Under the pieces are notes generated by a model. That model saw nothing but the letters and a program-made list of their open reading frames with translations, was not told the origin of the DNA and did no database searches. Position numbers and translations under genes: made by a program. A stretch of DNA of 64,000 nt. Source: Flavobacterium sp. Its GTDB lineage: Bacteria; Bacteroidota; Bacteroidia; Flavobacteriales; Flavobacteriaceae. Below, one piece after another: positions 1 through 11,000 of this stretch. Location of the stretch: the NCBI GenBank assembly GCA_015234525.1, contig JADGMX010000010.1:1-64000 (forward strand), read 5' to 3'. Each line of letters starts with the position of its first letter. The stretch's first letter is position 1.

Positions 1-18
1 ATTAGATTCTGATTTTAA

Positions 19-52
19 TCCCGAAAGACGTTTTTGAAAAAATCTTCCGGGA
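19..52 (-). terminator. Possible terminator of the type B surface protein gene
   Basis: A 10-bp stem (TCTTCCGGGA at 43-52 pairing with TCCCGAAAGA at 19-28, one G-U pair) lies 19 bp beyond the stop of the minus-strand gene. The following minus-strand sequence is only AT-rich and has no clear T run, so intrinsic termination is plausible but weak. Confidence 0.4.
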
Positions 53-70
53 GTTTAGATTTGGTTTGGG

Positions 71-3000
71 TTATCTTGATAGGTATAAGTATCCGTCACT
101 TTTTACAGTTGTTCCATCTGACGTGGTGTACTGAACTACGTAAAAATACGTTCCGGTTGGTAACTCATCCCCAACATTAGCGCGGCCTTCTGAAATTCCT
201 TTGAAAGATTTTCCGGCGTTGTCATATTGTTTTGTCTCATAAACCAAGACGCCGTATCTGTTATAGATCTCAACGCTATTGGTCGGATAACAAGCAAACT
301 CATCTATGCTCTGAATATAAAACTCGTCATTCACACCATCACCATTTGGCGAGAACGCATTGAACACTTCGATGTTTCCACATGGCAATACGATACCACA
401 ATCGTCATCAACATTTACTTCAATTTCAACTGTTCTTGAACATGTTCCGTCAAGAACCGTATATCTGATTGTGTACGATCCAACAGCCACTCCAACCGGT
501 TCGAAGTTCGTTCCCTGAAGCGCACCAGAATTGTCAACATCTGTCCAGATTCCGCCAGTCGGAATTCCCGCAGGAAGCATTGCTGCCAAGTCGATTGATT
601 CAATTCCCTGATCCGCTGCATTACATGGCGCTGAAGCTTGCAAAGTGATTACAGCCGCAGGTGTAACAATTACCGTTTGGTTTGCCGTAACAATGTTTCC
701 ACTCGGATCTGTAAATGTCCACGTGATGGTGTATGTTCCTTCTGTTGCGTATGATGTAGGATCTGAAGTTGTTCCTGTAATATCACCCGCACAATTGTCA
801 GTAGTTACCGGAGCCGTTACCGAAACCGAACATGCTTCTGTAATTGTTGGAAGTGTTGGTTGGATTGGATCTGTTACATCGTTAACCGTAACTGATTGCT
901 CACGGGTAATCACGTTTCCGTTACCGTCATCAAAAGTCCAGACAATTGTGTAAGACCCCAGCTCGTTGTAAGTCAACGGACTTGTTGTCGTACCTGTAAT
1001 TTCTCCGGCGCAATTATCCAAAGCAACCGGGGCTGTAACTGTGATTGAACATTCAGAAGTTAACGGATCAATAGTTACTAAAACAACAGGATCAGTTGTA
1101 TCGTCTACGATTACTGTTTGTTGTGCCGTTACGGTTACGCCTTCAGCATTTGTAAATGACCAGTTGATCGTATAGGCTCCCTGAGCGCTGAATGATACCG
1201 GATCGGTAGTCGTTCCTAAAACTGCAGTTCCACATGAATCTGATGCCGACGGAGCGTCAACAACAATTGAACATTGCGCAGTAACCGTTGTTAAAGTCGG
1301 TGCTGTGAATTCGCCGGTAGTCGTTACCGTTACTTGCTGATCAGCTGTAACCGCGTTTCCGTTTCCATCGTCGAAAGTCCATGTGATTGTATATGTTCCC
1401 GCTACATTATATGTTGTAGGATCAGTAGTAGTACCTGTAACTGTTCCAACGCAATTATCTGTAGTTGTTGGCGCCGAAACCGAGATTGAACATTCAGCCG
1501 TTAGCGGAGCCAATGTCGGAATTGCCGGATCGGTTACATCGTCTAAAATTACCGTCTGAGGTGCAGTTACGGTTACGCCGTTTCCGTAGTCAAAAGTCCA
1601 GTTGATTGTATAGGTTCCTTCTGCTGAAAATTTCACCACATCGTTTGTTGTTCCTGTAATAACGGCAGCGGTACAAGTGTCGATTACTGTTGGCGCCGGA
1701 ACCACAGCAATACATTCAGCTGTAATTGTTTCCAAAACCGGAGCAGACGGCGTAGCATCAGCATCAACGATTACTGTTTGAGTAGCCGTTTGAACATCGC
1801 CATTGCCAAAATCGAAAGTGAAAGTTACCGTGTATGTTCCTTCTTCATCATATTGTAACGGATCAGTTGTAGTTCCCAAAACCGGGCTTCCACAACCATC
1901 TGTAGCAGACGGAATCGTTACCGTAGCGCTACAAGTTCCAACAACGTCAGCAAGTGTCGGAAGAACCGGCTCGCCAGAAGTGTTTCTGATAATATTCTGA
2001 GTAACCGTGATCATGTTTCCACAGGTATCGGTTACGCTATATGTACGAACAATTGACTCGATGCAACCCGCAATTGCAGGCTCGCTGTCATTTACAAAAG
2101 CAACAACAACATCACCACAATTGTCGGTAGCGTCAGTTACAACTGTTGTATCAGGTGCAGGGAATTCAGCATCTTCAGTAGTGATTACGATATTTGCCGG
2201 GTTTGAAGCCGTTGGCAAAGTTGTGTCGTTGATAGTAATTTGCTGCGTTACGTTAACCGATGCCAAACAAGCACTTCCTACCGAGAATGTTCTGGTGATT
2301 ACTGTTGGGCAAGTTCCGGTTTGAACATCAGAATAGGTGATGATCGGGTTTAGAATAGCAACCGAAATCGATCCGCCGGCAGCAAGGAATTGTGCCAATG
2401 TGATATTTACGGCCGTTTCGCTATACGCAAGTTGCAATCCGTCTACACCACAACCTTCCACAGTTGTAGCAGCTAAAACGTTTACTGTTGGTGTTTGTGG
2501 CAATACCACAACCGTACAATTTTCACATTCCGCATTATAGAATGGTGAATTTTGAGAGATCGGAGTTGGATCATGAGATTCGCCGTTTACCGTTGCATCG
2601 TTTTCAGCGTCGAAAGCCGTAACAAATGCCTGATTGTAAACCGCTCCTGCTTCAATGTCGGCTTGTGTCAGCACGTAAGAAGCTGTAAAGTTTGTCTGGT
2701 TAGACGCGCCCGGAGCAAGGTTGATTGGATTTCCAAGAACAGTTACGTTTGGATCTGTTACAACAATGTTTGTAAGTGGCGTCTGACCTGTATTTGATAC
2801 TCTGAACGTATAGTTAATCGTATCGCCAGCACTAGCAACACAGTCGCCGTTGGTATCCACATAAGTTCCTTCTTTAAGTAGTGAAATACCCGGAGTAAGT
2901 GGCGTTACCACTGCAGTTGCAAAGTTGTAAGCGATAAAAGCGATGTCTGTGGTTCCTTTAAGGTTGATCACAAACGAGTCGATGTTCAAAATGTTAGCAG

Positions 3001-3769
3001 GTGTGATTCCAAAATCAGCAAAATCAGCAGCCCATAATCTGATTGGACGCTCCGTGTTTACAAATCCAGCCGGGATAACCATTGGGTTTGATGTTACTTT
3101 GTAGAAATCAGCCATCCAGTTTCCAACCGGTGTGATATTGTTCAATACGATATTGATCGCATTACCTACCGTTACACCATTTTGATCTTTAAATGAGTAC
3201 GCATCAGTAGCTCCCGAAGGTTGTGCTACCTGAGTAATCAGGATGTCCGGAATACCGTCGCCAATTGCTTCAGGAGAAACGTCGGTTACCTGGAAACTTA
3301 CATATCCAACCGGAATGTTGGTTGCGCATGTTCCGATGTTAAGCCCTTGAACACCATCGGTCAGGTAAAATGGAAGACTGTTAAATGGCGGCGGACTAGA
3401 CGGTCCGTTGTTCACCCCGTCGTATAACTGGCCAACACCAACATACGTTTCCTGGCTTGGCGTACCTGACATGTTTTCCATGTTAAGCGCCATGAACAAT
3501 TGAGGTGAAAAAGTTTCACCGTTTGTAGCTAGAAGTGCGTCGTTTACACCTGTTGAATAGCGAACGCCATTGTAGGTAAAAGACAACAAATCGTGACTGT
3601 TTTCAGGTTTAACAGGATTAATGTTTCCTACGCCACTTTTCCAATAACCGTTATAGTCGGTAATGATTTCTGTGACGGCCTGAGCATTAGTTACCTGTGA
3701 TGTGAAAACAGCAATTAACAGTAATAAAAAAAGATATGCTCTTTTAGAATTAGTAAATGTTTGTTTCAT
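71..3769 (-). CDS. Large secreted surface protein with HYR-like repeats and T9SS type B sorting domain
   Basis: Predicted 1232-residue exported protein. The ATG at 3769 is chosen over an in-frame TTG two codons upstream, because it starts directly at the signal peptide (basic start, then a run of Leu/Ile/Val/Phe ending near TNAQA, about residues 1-30). Residues about 295-405 resemble a DUF11-type adhesion domain (DTNGDCVASAGDTINYTFRV). Residues about 600-1035 hold six tandem repeats of about 70 residues with the pattern ..ECS..V.AP...D.C.G...GTT..P..Y...GTYTITWTF.DGNG.., like HYR/Ig-like modules of gliding-associated adhesins; the paired Cys may form disulfides. The last 108 residues (NAFSPNGDGVNDEFYI ... 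GTYFYVVQY) are a typical CHU_C/type B sorting domain for export by T9SS. Ligand is unknown; a role in adhesion or gliding is inferred. Divergent from the next gene across an 890-bp gap. Confidence 0.88.
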   Translation of the reverse strand: MKQTFTNSKRAYLFLLLLIAVFTSQVTNAQAVTEIITDYNGYWKSGVGNINPVKPENSHDLLSFTYNGVRYSTGVNDALLATNGETFSPQLFMALNMENMSGTPSQETYVGVGQLYDGVNNGPSSPPPFNSLPFYLTDGVQGLNIGTCATNIPVGYVSFQVTDVSPEAIGDGIPDILITQVAQPSGATDAYSFKDQNGVTVGNAINIVLNNITPVGNWMADFYKVTSNPMVIPAGFVNTERPIRLWAADFADFGITPANILNIDSFVINLKGTTDIAFIAYNFATAVVTPLTPGISLLKEGTYVDTNGDCVASAGDTINYTFRVSNTGQTPLTNIVVTDPNVTVLGNPINLAPGASNQTNFTASYVLTQADIEAGAVYNQAFVTAFDAENDATVNGESHDPTPISQNSPFYNAECENCTVVVLPQTPTVNVLAATTVEGCGVDGLQLAYSETAVNITLAQFLAAGGSISVAILNPIITYSDVQTGTCPTVITRTFSVGSACLASVNVTQQITINDTTLPTASNPANIVITTEDAEFPAPDTTVVTDATDNCGDVVVAFVNDSEPAIAGCIESIVRTYSVTDTCGNMITVTQNIIRNTSGEPVLPTLADVVGTCSATVTIPSATDGCGSPVLGTTTDPLQYDEEGTYTVTFTFDFGNGDVQTATQTVIVDADATPSAPVLETITAECIAVVPAPTVIDTCTAAVITGTTNDVVKFSAEGTYTINWTFDYGNGVTVTAPQTVILDDVTDPAIPTLAPLTAECSISVSAPTTTDNCVGTVTGTTTDPTTYNVAGTYTITWTFDDGNGNAVTADQQVTVTTTGEFTAPTLTTVTAQCSIVVDAPSASDSCGTAVLGTTTDPVSFSAQGAYTINWSFTNAEGVTVTAQQTVIVDDTTDPVVLVTIDPLTSECSITVTAPVALDNCAGEITGTTTSPLTYNELGSYTIVWTFDDGNGNVITREQSVTVNDVTDPIQPTLPTITEACSVSVTAPVTTDNCAGDITGTTSDPTSYATEGTYTITWTFTDPSGNIVTANQTVIVTPAAVITLQASAPCNAADQGIESIDLAAMLPAGIPTGGIWTDVDNSGALQGTNFEPVGVAVGSYTIRYTVLDGTCSRTVEIEVNVDDDCGIVLPCGNIEVFNAFSPNGDGVNDEFYIQSIDEFACYPTNSVEIYNRYGVLVYETKQYDNAGKSFKGISEGRANVGDELPTGTYFYVVQYTTSDGTTVKSDGYLYLSR

Positions 3770-3830
3770 AATCAAATTGTTAAGGTTTAAAAAAATTTGG
3801 GCCTAACGAAATGGGTCAGCATTTCAAGGG

Positions 3831-3862
3831 CGAAAATATTACAAACATTTATAGTCCATCAA
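3831..3862 (-). promoter_or_regulatory. Candidate Bacteroidetes promoter for the type B surface protein
   Basis: On the minus strand TTG (3862-3860), a 21-bp spacer and TATTTTCG (3838-3831). This differs by one base from the TAnnTTTG -7 consensus, and spacing fits the known 17-23 bp. It lies 62 bp before the ATG. Confidence 0.45.
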
Positions 3863-4035
3863 AAAACGCCTCGGAATTAGATGTAACGCTAAATAAAGTC
3901 GACTAAAAGGCAATTTTTATCTAATTATCATCAAAGAATTACCCCGATTTGAACTCAAAAAATGCAGATTCAACATTGAGATGAGGATCAAAAACGGATA
4001 AAATCGAGCTAAATTGAGGGATTTTGAACTACTTA

Positions 4036-4483
4036 TTTGTAAGAATTTTAGCCACTTTTTTAGGCTAAGTTTTGTGCTTCATGATGGTTTTGTTTTGGTT
4101 CAGAAAATCGAATGTAGAAGTATTTTGATTTCGAACAAAGAAAAATATCGACAAAATGCACTTTTTCAACGATTAACGGCGTTAAAATAAATTGTTTTAA
4201 ATACTTTTCTTACAAATGTTAAAGAAATTGAGGTTCAAAATGTGACTTGCACTTACGTGAATGTTACGCTGTTTAAGCTCATCCGGATAGCCCAGCCCGG
4301 ATAGCAGTGAAAATCCTTTTTTGAAACCGACTTTCAGCTGATGCCGAATGGATCAATTTTAACCTTTTGTATGGTTTAACCGTAATGGCCAAAACCGATC
4401 AACGAGGTTTTAAAAAAGATTGTAACGAATAGCCGGATTAGCTGCATAAAATCGCCATTTGTGACTAGGTTAATTCTTACAAA
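4036..4483. promoter_or_regulatory. Cluster of three TTTGTAAGA motifs upstream of the 4660 gene
   Basis: Exact copies of TTTGTAAGA at 4036-4044 (plus), 4208-4216 (minus) and 4475-4483 (minus). The first also forms a small palindrome, CTTATTTGTAAG. The same 9-mer recurs in front of the next surface gene (7794-7802). A shared operator is inferred; no protein is known to me that binds this sequence. Confidence 0.4.
4291..4443 (+). repeat. Dispersed palindromic repeat, copy 1
   Basis: Left arm CCCAGCCCGGATAGCAG then AATCCTTTTTT; right arm TTAAAAAAGATTGTAACG then AATAGCCGGATTAGCT. The centre is long and its ends pair (TTTTTTGAAACC with GGTTTTAAAAAA, one G-U). This is the most diverged copy in the arm (GTGAAAATCC instead of GCGGCATCC). 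It is the only copy not close to a gene end. Confidence 0.75.
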
Positions 4484-4601
4484 GTATTTAGCCAAGTTCA
4501 TTTTCGACCGCGAATTCTGCAACAAAAGGTTAATTCGTCGATGAAATTATGCAGTATAACAATTATTTGTGGTTTAATTCTGCTTAAAAATTATCGCGAC
4601 T

Positions 4602-4609
4602 TAACTTTG
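4602..4609 (+). promoter_or_regulatory. -7 box of the 4660 gene
   Basis: TAACTTTG matches the TAnnTTTG consensus exactly, 51 bp before the ATG. No TTG lies at the right distance upstream, so the -33 part is weak. Confidence 0.5.
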
Positions 4610-4659
4610 CCGAACCCAATTTTACTTCGACAACCTAAAACAATTAAAAACAAGCGGTT

Positions 4660-7600
4660 ATGAAAACAAAATTACTTATCATAGTGCTTATCTTGTTGAA
4701 ATGCAGCGTTAGCCATGCGCAACCGGGAGAAATCGACAACTCGTTTAACTTTAGCGGTATCGGTGCTTATGGAACCTGGCCTTTGTCTGATCCACCAACA
4801 GTCGATCAGGGAAAAGTTGACGCAGTAGTGTATACTTCAGCTGTATACGGTGCAAACTCTATCCATAAAGACAAAATCATTATTGGCGGCCGTTTTACTT
4901 CCTATAATGGGGTGCAAGTTGGAAAAATTGCGCGACTTAACCCAGACGGTACGTTAGACGAAACCTTTAATCCCTCGGTCGAATTTACAAGTACTGGGCA
5001 TTATATTTACTGTTCACTAGCTCTTTCGGACGGATCGGTAATCCTTGGGGGGCAATTTAACCTTCTTGGATATACCAATATTATTAAACTACAACCAAAT
5101 GGAGACGTTGACCCAACTTTTATGGCTTTTGGTGCGGCTAACCGTGGTTTCAATGGATTAGTTCACGCCTTAGCTGCGGACGGAAACAAAATTATGGTTG
5201 GTGGAAACTTCCAAAAAATCTATAAACCAAGCGGAGACATCGCAGTTAAAAGGTTGGTGCGTTTAATGTCAAATGGCGAAGTTGATTATACTTTCGATAA
5301 TAGAAGAGTCCCAAGCGGCAGTACACCCGGAGGTGATTTTGACGCTGAAATTCGTTCAATTACGGTTCAAAAGCCGGGAACTTCTGATGCGCGATATTTG
5401 ATCGGCGGCTTTTTTTCAAAGTACACCTATAATAACATCGATTATGTCGGACGTTTTTTCCGTTTTATGAAAGACGGTTCTTTTGATGAAAGTTTTCACA
5501 ATAATGTTGGCGTTGGCCCACTTTCACCTGCTGAACACCAATTAGCCGTTTTTGATTCTGAGTTTTTACCAAATATACAAACGGAATCCAACTCAAAAAT
5601 ACTGGTTGGCGGTTCATTCAAACAATGGAAAGATGGCAATGGGACAACACACAATATTCGCGGTATTATACGCCTGAATGAAAACGGACAGGTTGACGCC
5701 ACATTTAACTTAGGCGGTTCGGGTACCGGACGAGGAACAAATCCTAGTGGCAGTCTAACTGTTTTTGCAATCCAAATGCAACCTGACGGAAAAATTATAC
5801 TTGGTGGTTCGTTGAACGGTTACAATGGTATTGCGCTTCCAAAGGGAATTGTACGTCTGATGGCCGATGGAACATTAGATCCATTACTGGAAACCGGCGA
5901 AGGATTCTATTCAGGAACAGGCGTTTACGGTGGCGCAGGGACTTTGCGTAACATTCAGTTGCAATCAGACGGAAAGATCATTTGTTCCGGCGACTTTACG
6001 CATTATGATGGAAATCCGCGTCGTATGATTGCCCGTATTAAAACCCGTGAGTGTTTTAACGCCGGCCTATTTTATGAAGAAACCGGTTGGGACAATGGCG
6101 CAAATCCAGAAACATTTGACAACACTTATTATATGGTTATCAACTCGGGAACGGTTACCATCCCGTCTGGCCAACATTGGGTAGCGTGTGAATTGGAGAT
6201 CAAACCGGGAGCAACGTTAATCATTGACCAAAAAGCATCGCTTACCGTAAAAGGAATTGTGATGAATAACGGTACTTTCCATGTTGAAGATTCTGGTTCA
6301 TTAGTACAAATTGAGGAAGATGCGATTAATGCCGATTTGGGTGTTGGAACATTTACGTTGACCCGCAAAACGACACCGGTTAAAAAATTCGACTTTACCT
6401 ATTGGAGTTCACCGGTTGAAGAGCAGACGTTGTTTGATTTGTCGCCATTTACATTATCGGATAAATACTTCGAGTTTAATGCGACCACAAACTCATGGCT
6501 AACGCCGGTTGGTGGAAGTTCAGCGATCATGGAGCAAGGAAAAGGCTACATTATTCGCGCGCCACAAACATTTTCAGCAACAATTGCAGCGGTATTTACA
6601 GCTACTTTTGAAGGCCGTCCGCACAACGGAATGGTTAAAAATAACGTGAGGAAATCGGGTACAAACACCTGGAATTTGCTTGGAAATCCGTATCCATCTG
6701 CAATTGATGCCAATTTGTTTTTAGACCATAACTCGACTAAAATTGGCGGAACGATTTATTTATGGACGCACAATACGGCGGTAAATCCTAGCACAGGTGC
6801 GTTCCAATATACAAGTGATGATTATGCGGTTTACAACAGAACCGGAACTGTGAACACGTCTCCAACCGGAGTTACGTTTGCAGGAAAGATCGCGTCTGGA
6901 CAAGGATTCTTTGTTGCGAGTTCAGTAAACTCGGGCCAAGTTGAATTTACAAATGCGATGCGTGTCACAAGTGTAAACAACAACAACAGCCAGTTTTACA
7001 GATTGAGCGATGCGAGCGCTTCGGCTGAGACGACAATCGAAGGCGAAGAAAAACACAGAATTTGGTTGAATTTAGTCAACGATCAGGGTGCTTTCAAGCA
7101 AACCTTGGTGGCGTATGCTTCTGGTGCGACTAATGAATTTGACCGTAGTTACGATGCAATGGTGTTCAATGCAAATTCGTTTGTAAACCTTTACAGCATC
7201 GCAAATCAGGAAAATCTGGCCATTCAAGGCAAAGCGTTGCCTTTTAGTTATGACGATGTGATTCCGCTTGGCTACAGTTCAACACTCGCAGGACAATTTG
7301 CGATCGAGCTTGGTAATTTCGACGGGATGTTCACAACTGAAGGTGTATACTTATTAGATAAGGATTTGAATGTAATGCATAACCTGAAAAACGGATCGTA
7401 TAGTTTTACGACTGCAGTCGGGACATTTGACCAACGATTTGAGTTGCGATTTATGAATGAGTCGCTTTCGACTGATGAGAATATGCTCGACGAAAATGCA
7501 TTTAAGGCTTTTGCTGAAAATTCTGTCATCAACTTACAATCTACAATCAACATCGTTGACGTACGAGTTTACGATGTAGCCGGTCGCCTTTTAGCTGAGA

Positions 7601-7722
7601 AAACCGGACTAAATGCGATGACATTCTCGACATCGCTGACACATGCAGACAATAACGTGGTAATCGTTAAAGCCAAGTTAGACAATAATCAGGAAGTGAT
7701 CAGAAAAATGGTACTTAAGTAA
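4660..7722 (+). CDS. Secreted delta-60-repeat protein with type C-like T9SS C-terminus
   Basis: Predicted 1020-residue exported protein with a signal peptide at residues 1-20 (ends near SHAQP). Residues about 20-460 carry delta-60-type repeats, recognisable by NPDGTLDETF, NGEVDYTF, NENGQVDATF and the recurring ILGG/IVGG strands, which are expected to fold as a beta-propeller. Residues about 495-1020 (PGATLIIDQKASLTVKGIV ... KKFDFTYWSSPV ... LGNPYPSAIDANLF ... LWTHNTA ... YNRTGTV) are closely similar to the C-terminal part of the next protein, so the two are paralogues over some 500 residues. The last ~75 residues (VDVRVYDVAGRLLAEKTG ... VIRKMVLK) look like the type C T9SS signal seen in flavobacterial ChiA-like proteins. 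The ligand or substrate is unknown. A terminator follows the gene 22 bp after the stop. Confidence 0.87.
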   Translation: MKTKLLIIVLILLKCSVSHAQPGEIDNSFNFSGIGAYGTWPLSDPPTVDQGKVDAVVYTSAVYGANSIHKDKIIIGGRFTSYNGVQVGKIARLNPDGTLDETFNPSVEFTSTGHYIYCSLALSDGSVILGGQFNLLGYTNIIKLQPNGDVDPTFMAFGAANRGFNGLVHALAADGNKIMVGGNFQKIYKPSGDIAVKRLVRLMSNGEVDYTFDNRRVPSGSTPGGDFDAEIRSITVQKPGTSDARYLIGGFFSKYTYNNIDYVGRFFRFMKDGSFDESFHNNVGVGPLSPAEHQLAVFDSEFLPNIQTESNSKILVGGSFKQWKDGNGTTHNIRGIIRLNENGQVDATFNLGGSGTGRGTNPSGSLTVFAIQMQPDGKIILGGSLNGYNGIALPKGIVRLMADGTLDPLLETGEGFYSGTGVYGGAGTLRNIQLQSDGKIICSGDFTHYDGNPRRMIARIKTRECFNAGLFYEETGWDNGANPETFDNTYYMVINSGTVTIPSGQHWVACELEIKPGATLIIDQKASLTVKGIVMNNGTFHVEDSGSLVQIEEDAINADLGVGTFTLTRKTTPVKKFDFTYWSSPVEEQTLFDLSPFTLSDKYFEFNATTNSWLTPVGGSSAIMEQGKGYIIRAPQTFSATIAAVFTATFEGRPHNGMVKNNVRKSGTNTWNLLGNPYPSAIDANLFLDHNSTKIGGTIYLWTHNTAVNPSTGAFQYTSDDYAVYNRTGTVNTSPTGVTFAGKIASGQGFFVASSVNSGQVEFTNAMRVTSVNNNNSQFYRLSDASASAETTIEGEEKHRIWLNLVNDQGAFKQTLVAYASGATNEFDRSYDAMVFNANSFVNLYSIANQENLAIQGKALPFSYDDVIPLGYSSTLAGQFAIELGNFDGMFTTEGVYLLDKDLNVMHNLKNGSYSFTTAVGTFDQRFELRFMNESLSTDENMLDENAFKAFAENSVINLQSTINIVDVRVYDVAGRLLAEKTGLNAMTFSTSLTHADNNVVIVKAKLDNNQEVIRKMVLK

Positions 7723-7744
7723 ATCAATCAAACACCAAACTCGA

Positions 7745-7766
7745 GCCGTCTTCGGACGGCTTTTTT
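7745..7766 (+). terminator. Intrinsic terminator after the delta-60 protein gene
   Basis: Perfect 6-bp stem GCCGTC/GACGGC closed by a TTCG tetraloop and followed by six T. Confidence 0.92.
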
Positions 7767-7781
7767 ACTGAAATAGAAATA

Positions 7782-7914
7782 CTTACAACTATATTTGTAA
7801 GATTAATCTGCTTTTAAATTCACTTTCTTGCAATCCACCCAGATTTTTTTATTAACTCAAACCACTGTTTTTCAGCTGGTTAGTACAAACACGCCCCAAA
7901 ACTATTATGTAAGA
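7782..7914. promoter_or_regulatory. TTTGTAAGA motifs upstream of the 8008 gene
   Basis: TTTGTAAGA at 7794-7802 is the right half of a perfect inverted repeat CTTACAA (7782-7788), N6, TTGTAAG (7795-7801). A one-mismatch copy, TATGTAAGA, lies at 7906-7914, 24 bp before the -33 element. Same 9-mer as in the 3776-4659 interval. Confidence 0.42.
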
Positions 7915-7937
7915 AAAAAAATATGTTAAAAATAAAT

Positions 7938-7969
7938 TTGTGCAGTTTATCGGATTAATTATACATTTG
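7938..7969 (+). promoter_or_regulatory. Promoter of the 1942-residue surface protein
   Basis: TTG (7938-7940), 21-bp spacer, TACATTTG (7962-7969). Both boxes match the Bacteroidetes primary-sigma consensus, and the ATG is 38 bp further on. Confidence 0.72.
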
Positions 7970-8007
7970 GTCGACAAAACACCAAATAACCATACCTAAA
8001 TACCAAG

Positions 8008-11000
8008 ATGAAAGACAATTTCCCTACAACGTCTAAAAACATCAGAATTTCGTTCTTACCTATTCCATGTTTTACAATTGTGCTCTTGTTAGCATTGCTT
8101 TTAAACATTAATGCCAATGCGCAATGTTCGTTTGGCACGCCATCACACTCGCCTACCGATTCTTGGCGCGGATATGTTTATAAGAATATTGGCAACGGGA
8201 CACCATCAAATCCTTTTATAGCTACAAACTATGTTGGCTATGTCGATCGCAGCAAGATTTTCAATCAGGATATCGGCAACGGGTCACTGATCGCCCCGAC
8301 GCTTTGCGCGACACAGACTGACAAATTTGCCATTCGCTACAGAATGACTGTCCAGCTTGATGCCGGAACATACACCTTCAAGGTTGGTGGCGATGACGGT
8401 TATCGTTTTAGCTATAATGGCGGGTCGACCTGGCATATTGATAACTGGACAGAGCATAGTTACACCACTACTAATATTACCGCGAACTTAGCGGCTGGAA
8501 CCTACAATTTCGTTCTGGACTATTTCGAGCAGGGTAACATCGCAAGAGTTTCATTCGACATGTGCGAACCCGGAAGTAGCCCTACGATTTCTGGCCCGAC
8601 TCAAAGTTGCTCAGGATCATCGGTCACATTAACGGCGTCCGGCGGACTTGCTCCTGACGGATCAACCATCGAATGGGGACGTGGAACAACGGTTGGAAAC
8701 AACATCATCGGATCGGGTAACAGCATAACGGTTAGTCCTACTGTGACAACTACCTATTGGGCAAGACGCAAAGCAAACAATTCATGCAATTCCACGTGGA
8801 ATGCAACCAATTTTCATACGGTAACGCTACCAACAAATGCGACTGCGCCGTCAATAACAGCGTCGACCACCATTTGCCTTGGCGCGACAATCACGCTAAA
8901 TGCGATCGGTGGCTCCGCGGGAAGCGATTCCAGAATTGAATGGGGAACCGGAATTGTTGGCACGAATATTATCGAAGGTCAGCAAGGAACCAGCTTGACG
9001 GTATCGCCAACCACCACCACCACCTATTGGGTTCGTCGTGTAAACAATCAATGCGGCAATGTAACTTCGGGCGCCTCAAGCACGATTACAGTTACGCAAC
9101 CCAATGCGGCACCAACATCAATCAGCGGCGCATCATCGACATGTGCAAATACACCATTTACCTTAACTGCTGAGGGCGGCAGTCCAACGGCAACCTATCA
9201 ATGGGGACGCGGAAATGTTGGAAGTAATATTATAGCTGGAGCAACCACCAGAACACTTACCACCACCGCCACGACAGGCGACAATTATTGGGTGCGCATT
9301 CTAAATCCGGGATCATGTGGATACACGTCGCATGCCACACGATGGGTTGGGATAAGTGCTCCGGCGGGCGATCCGAATTATTCTCCTTACGACGAATGGC
9401 GCGGGTATGTTTATGCGTCAATTCCGTCGGCATCGCCAGCAACGTACTCCGATTACCGTGGGTATATCACGATGGCTGAGATTTTCAATAACAACCTCGG
9501 CCAAAACCCGATACAAGGTCCGAATGTCTGCGGTGCTTACGCCGATTACTACATGGTTCGATATAAAATGACCAAATGGCTGGCGCCTGGAAATTATCAG
9601 ATGACCGTTGGCGGTGATGATGGGTACCGATTACGTGTCAATGGAAATGTAGTGATTGACAGATGGATCGATCAATCGTACAACACAAGTACAGTTGTTG
9701 TCGCCGTAAACGGAGCCACCACATTTGAATTGGATCATTATGAGTGGGCGGGAGATTCGCAGGTAAGTTTTACCTATTGCCCGGTATCTATTGCGCCAAC
9801 ATCGATCAGCGGACCTTCACAACTTTGCAGCGGTCAAACAATCCAGCTTACTGCCGCAGGTGGTACTCTAGCTGCCGGAGCACAATATCAATGGGGAACA
9901 GGAAATATTGTTGGAAATAATCCACGTTCGGAAACGGGTAATACCATTTCGGTTAATCCAACTGCAAACATGACATATTGGGTCCGAATGACCAAAGGGC
10001 CAAATTGCAGCGACTATACTACTGGTGTGACAAAAACAATATTTGTTTATCCGAATCCGGTTCAACCAACAACAATCTCTGGTCCGTCGAGTACATGCGT
10101 GGGAACACCGATCACGCTGACAGCAAACGGAACTGCGCCTGTAGGTTCGTACTACGAATGGGGAACGGGTTATAACGTTGGCCAAAACATTATTACCGGA
10201 GCAACCGGAAGTTCGGTTACGGTTACACCTACCACTCCGGGAAATACCAACTATTGGGTTCGCATCATGGGTGGAAATTGCCCGCCAGCGTCATGGACAA
10301 GCGGCGCGAGTCGTTCAATTACAGTAAACGCGGTTTGGCCTGCCCCACTTGCGATAACCGGCGCGGAGACTCCATCGTGTCCGGGATCAAATGTTGTCTT
10401 AAAAGCTACAGGAATTGAAGATGCGGTAAATGCACCATACCAATGGGGAACCGGATCCGTTCCAGGACAGAATGTTCTGGGCGAGACCTATCATACCATT
10501 TGGGTTCAACCTATGACGACAACAACATATTGGGTTCGTCGTGTTAACGGCGGTTCATGCGGTTATACCAATGCAGCCACGGTAACAGTTACCGTTATTC
10601 AACCATCTGTGCAACCGACAAGCATTACGAGTTCGCTCTCGAATGTTTGTAGCGGCGGATCGGTTACGCTGACCGCAACAGGCGGATCGGCGATTACCGG
10701 AGCAGTTTACCAATGGGGTACAGGCTGGACAGTTGGTCAGAATGTGATTCCGGGCAACACGCAAACTATAACGGTAAATCCAACTTCGCAAACCGTTTAT
10801 TGGGTTCGTACTTTAGATCCGGCTCCTTGTCCTACTCCAACCTGGACATGGGGACCAACCATTACGATAAATACCACAGCTACGGGTTCAACCGCACCGA
10901 CAAGCATCACTCAGACAGGCGCAATTACTTGTCCGGGGAATTCGGTAACCCTTACGGCGCAAGGCGGAACAACATTATCGGGAACCACCTTTGAGTGGGG

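Larger units (their letters stand above)
3776..4659. other. Long non-coding interval between two divergent surface-protein genes
   Basis: No convincing coding sequence in either strand. The interval holds a candidate promoter for the minus gene (3831-3862), three copies of a TTTGTAAGA motif (4036, 4208, 4475), one copy of the dispersed palindromic repeat (4291-4443) and a -7 box for the plus gene (4602-4609). The remainder is AT-rich with no recognised RNA gene. Confidence 0.7.

Noticed and set aside
645..2797. Several plus-strand open frames within the first gene
   Set aside because: They are antisense shadows produced by the repeated, codon-biased Thr/Val-rich sequence of the type B surface protein.
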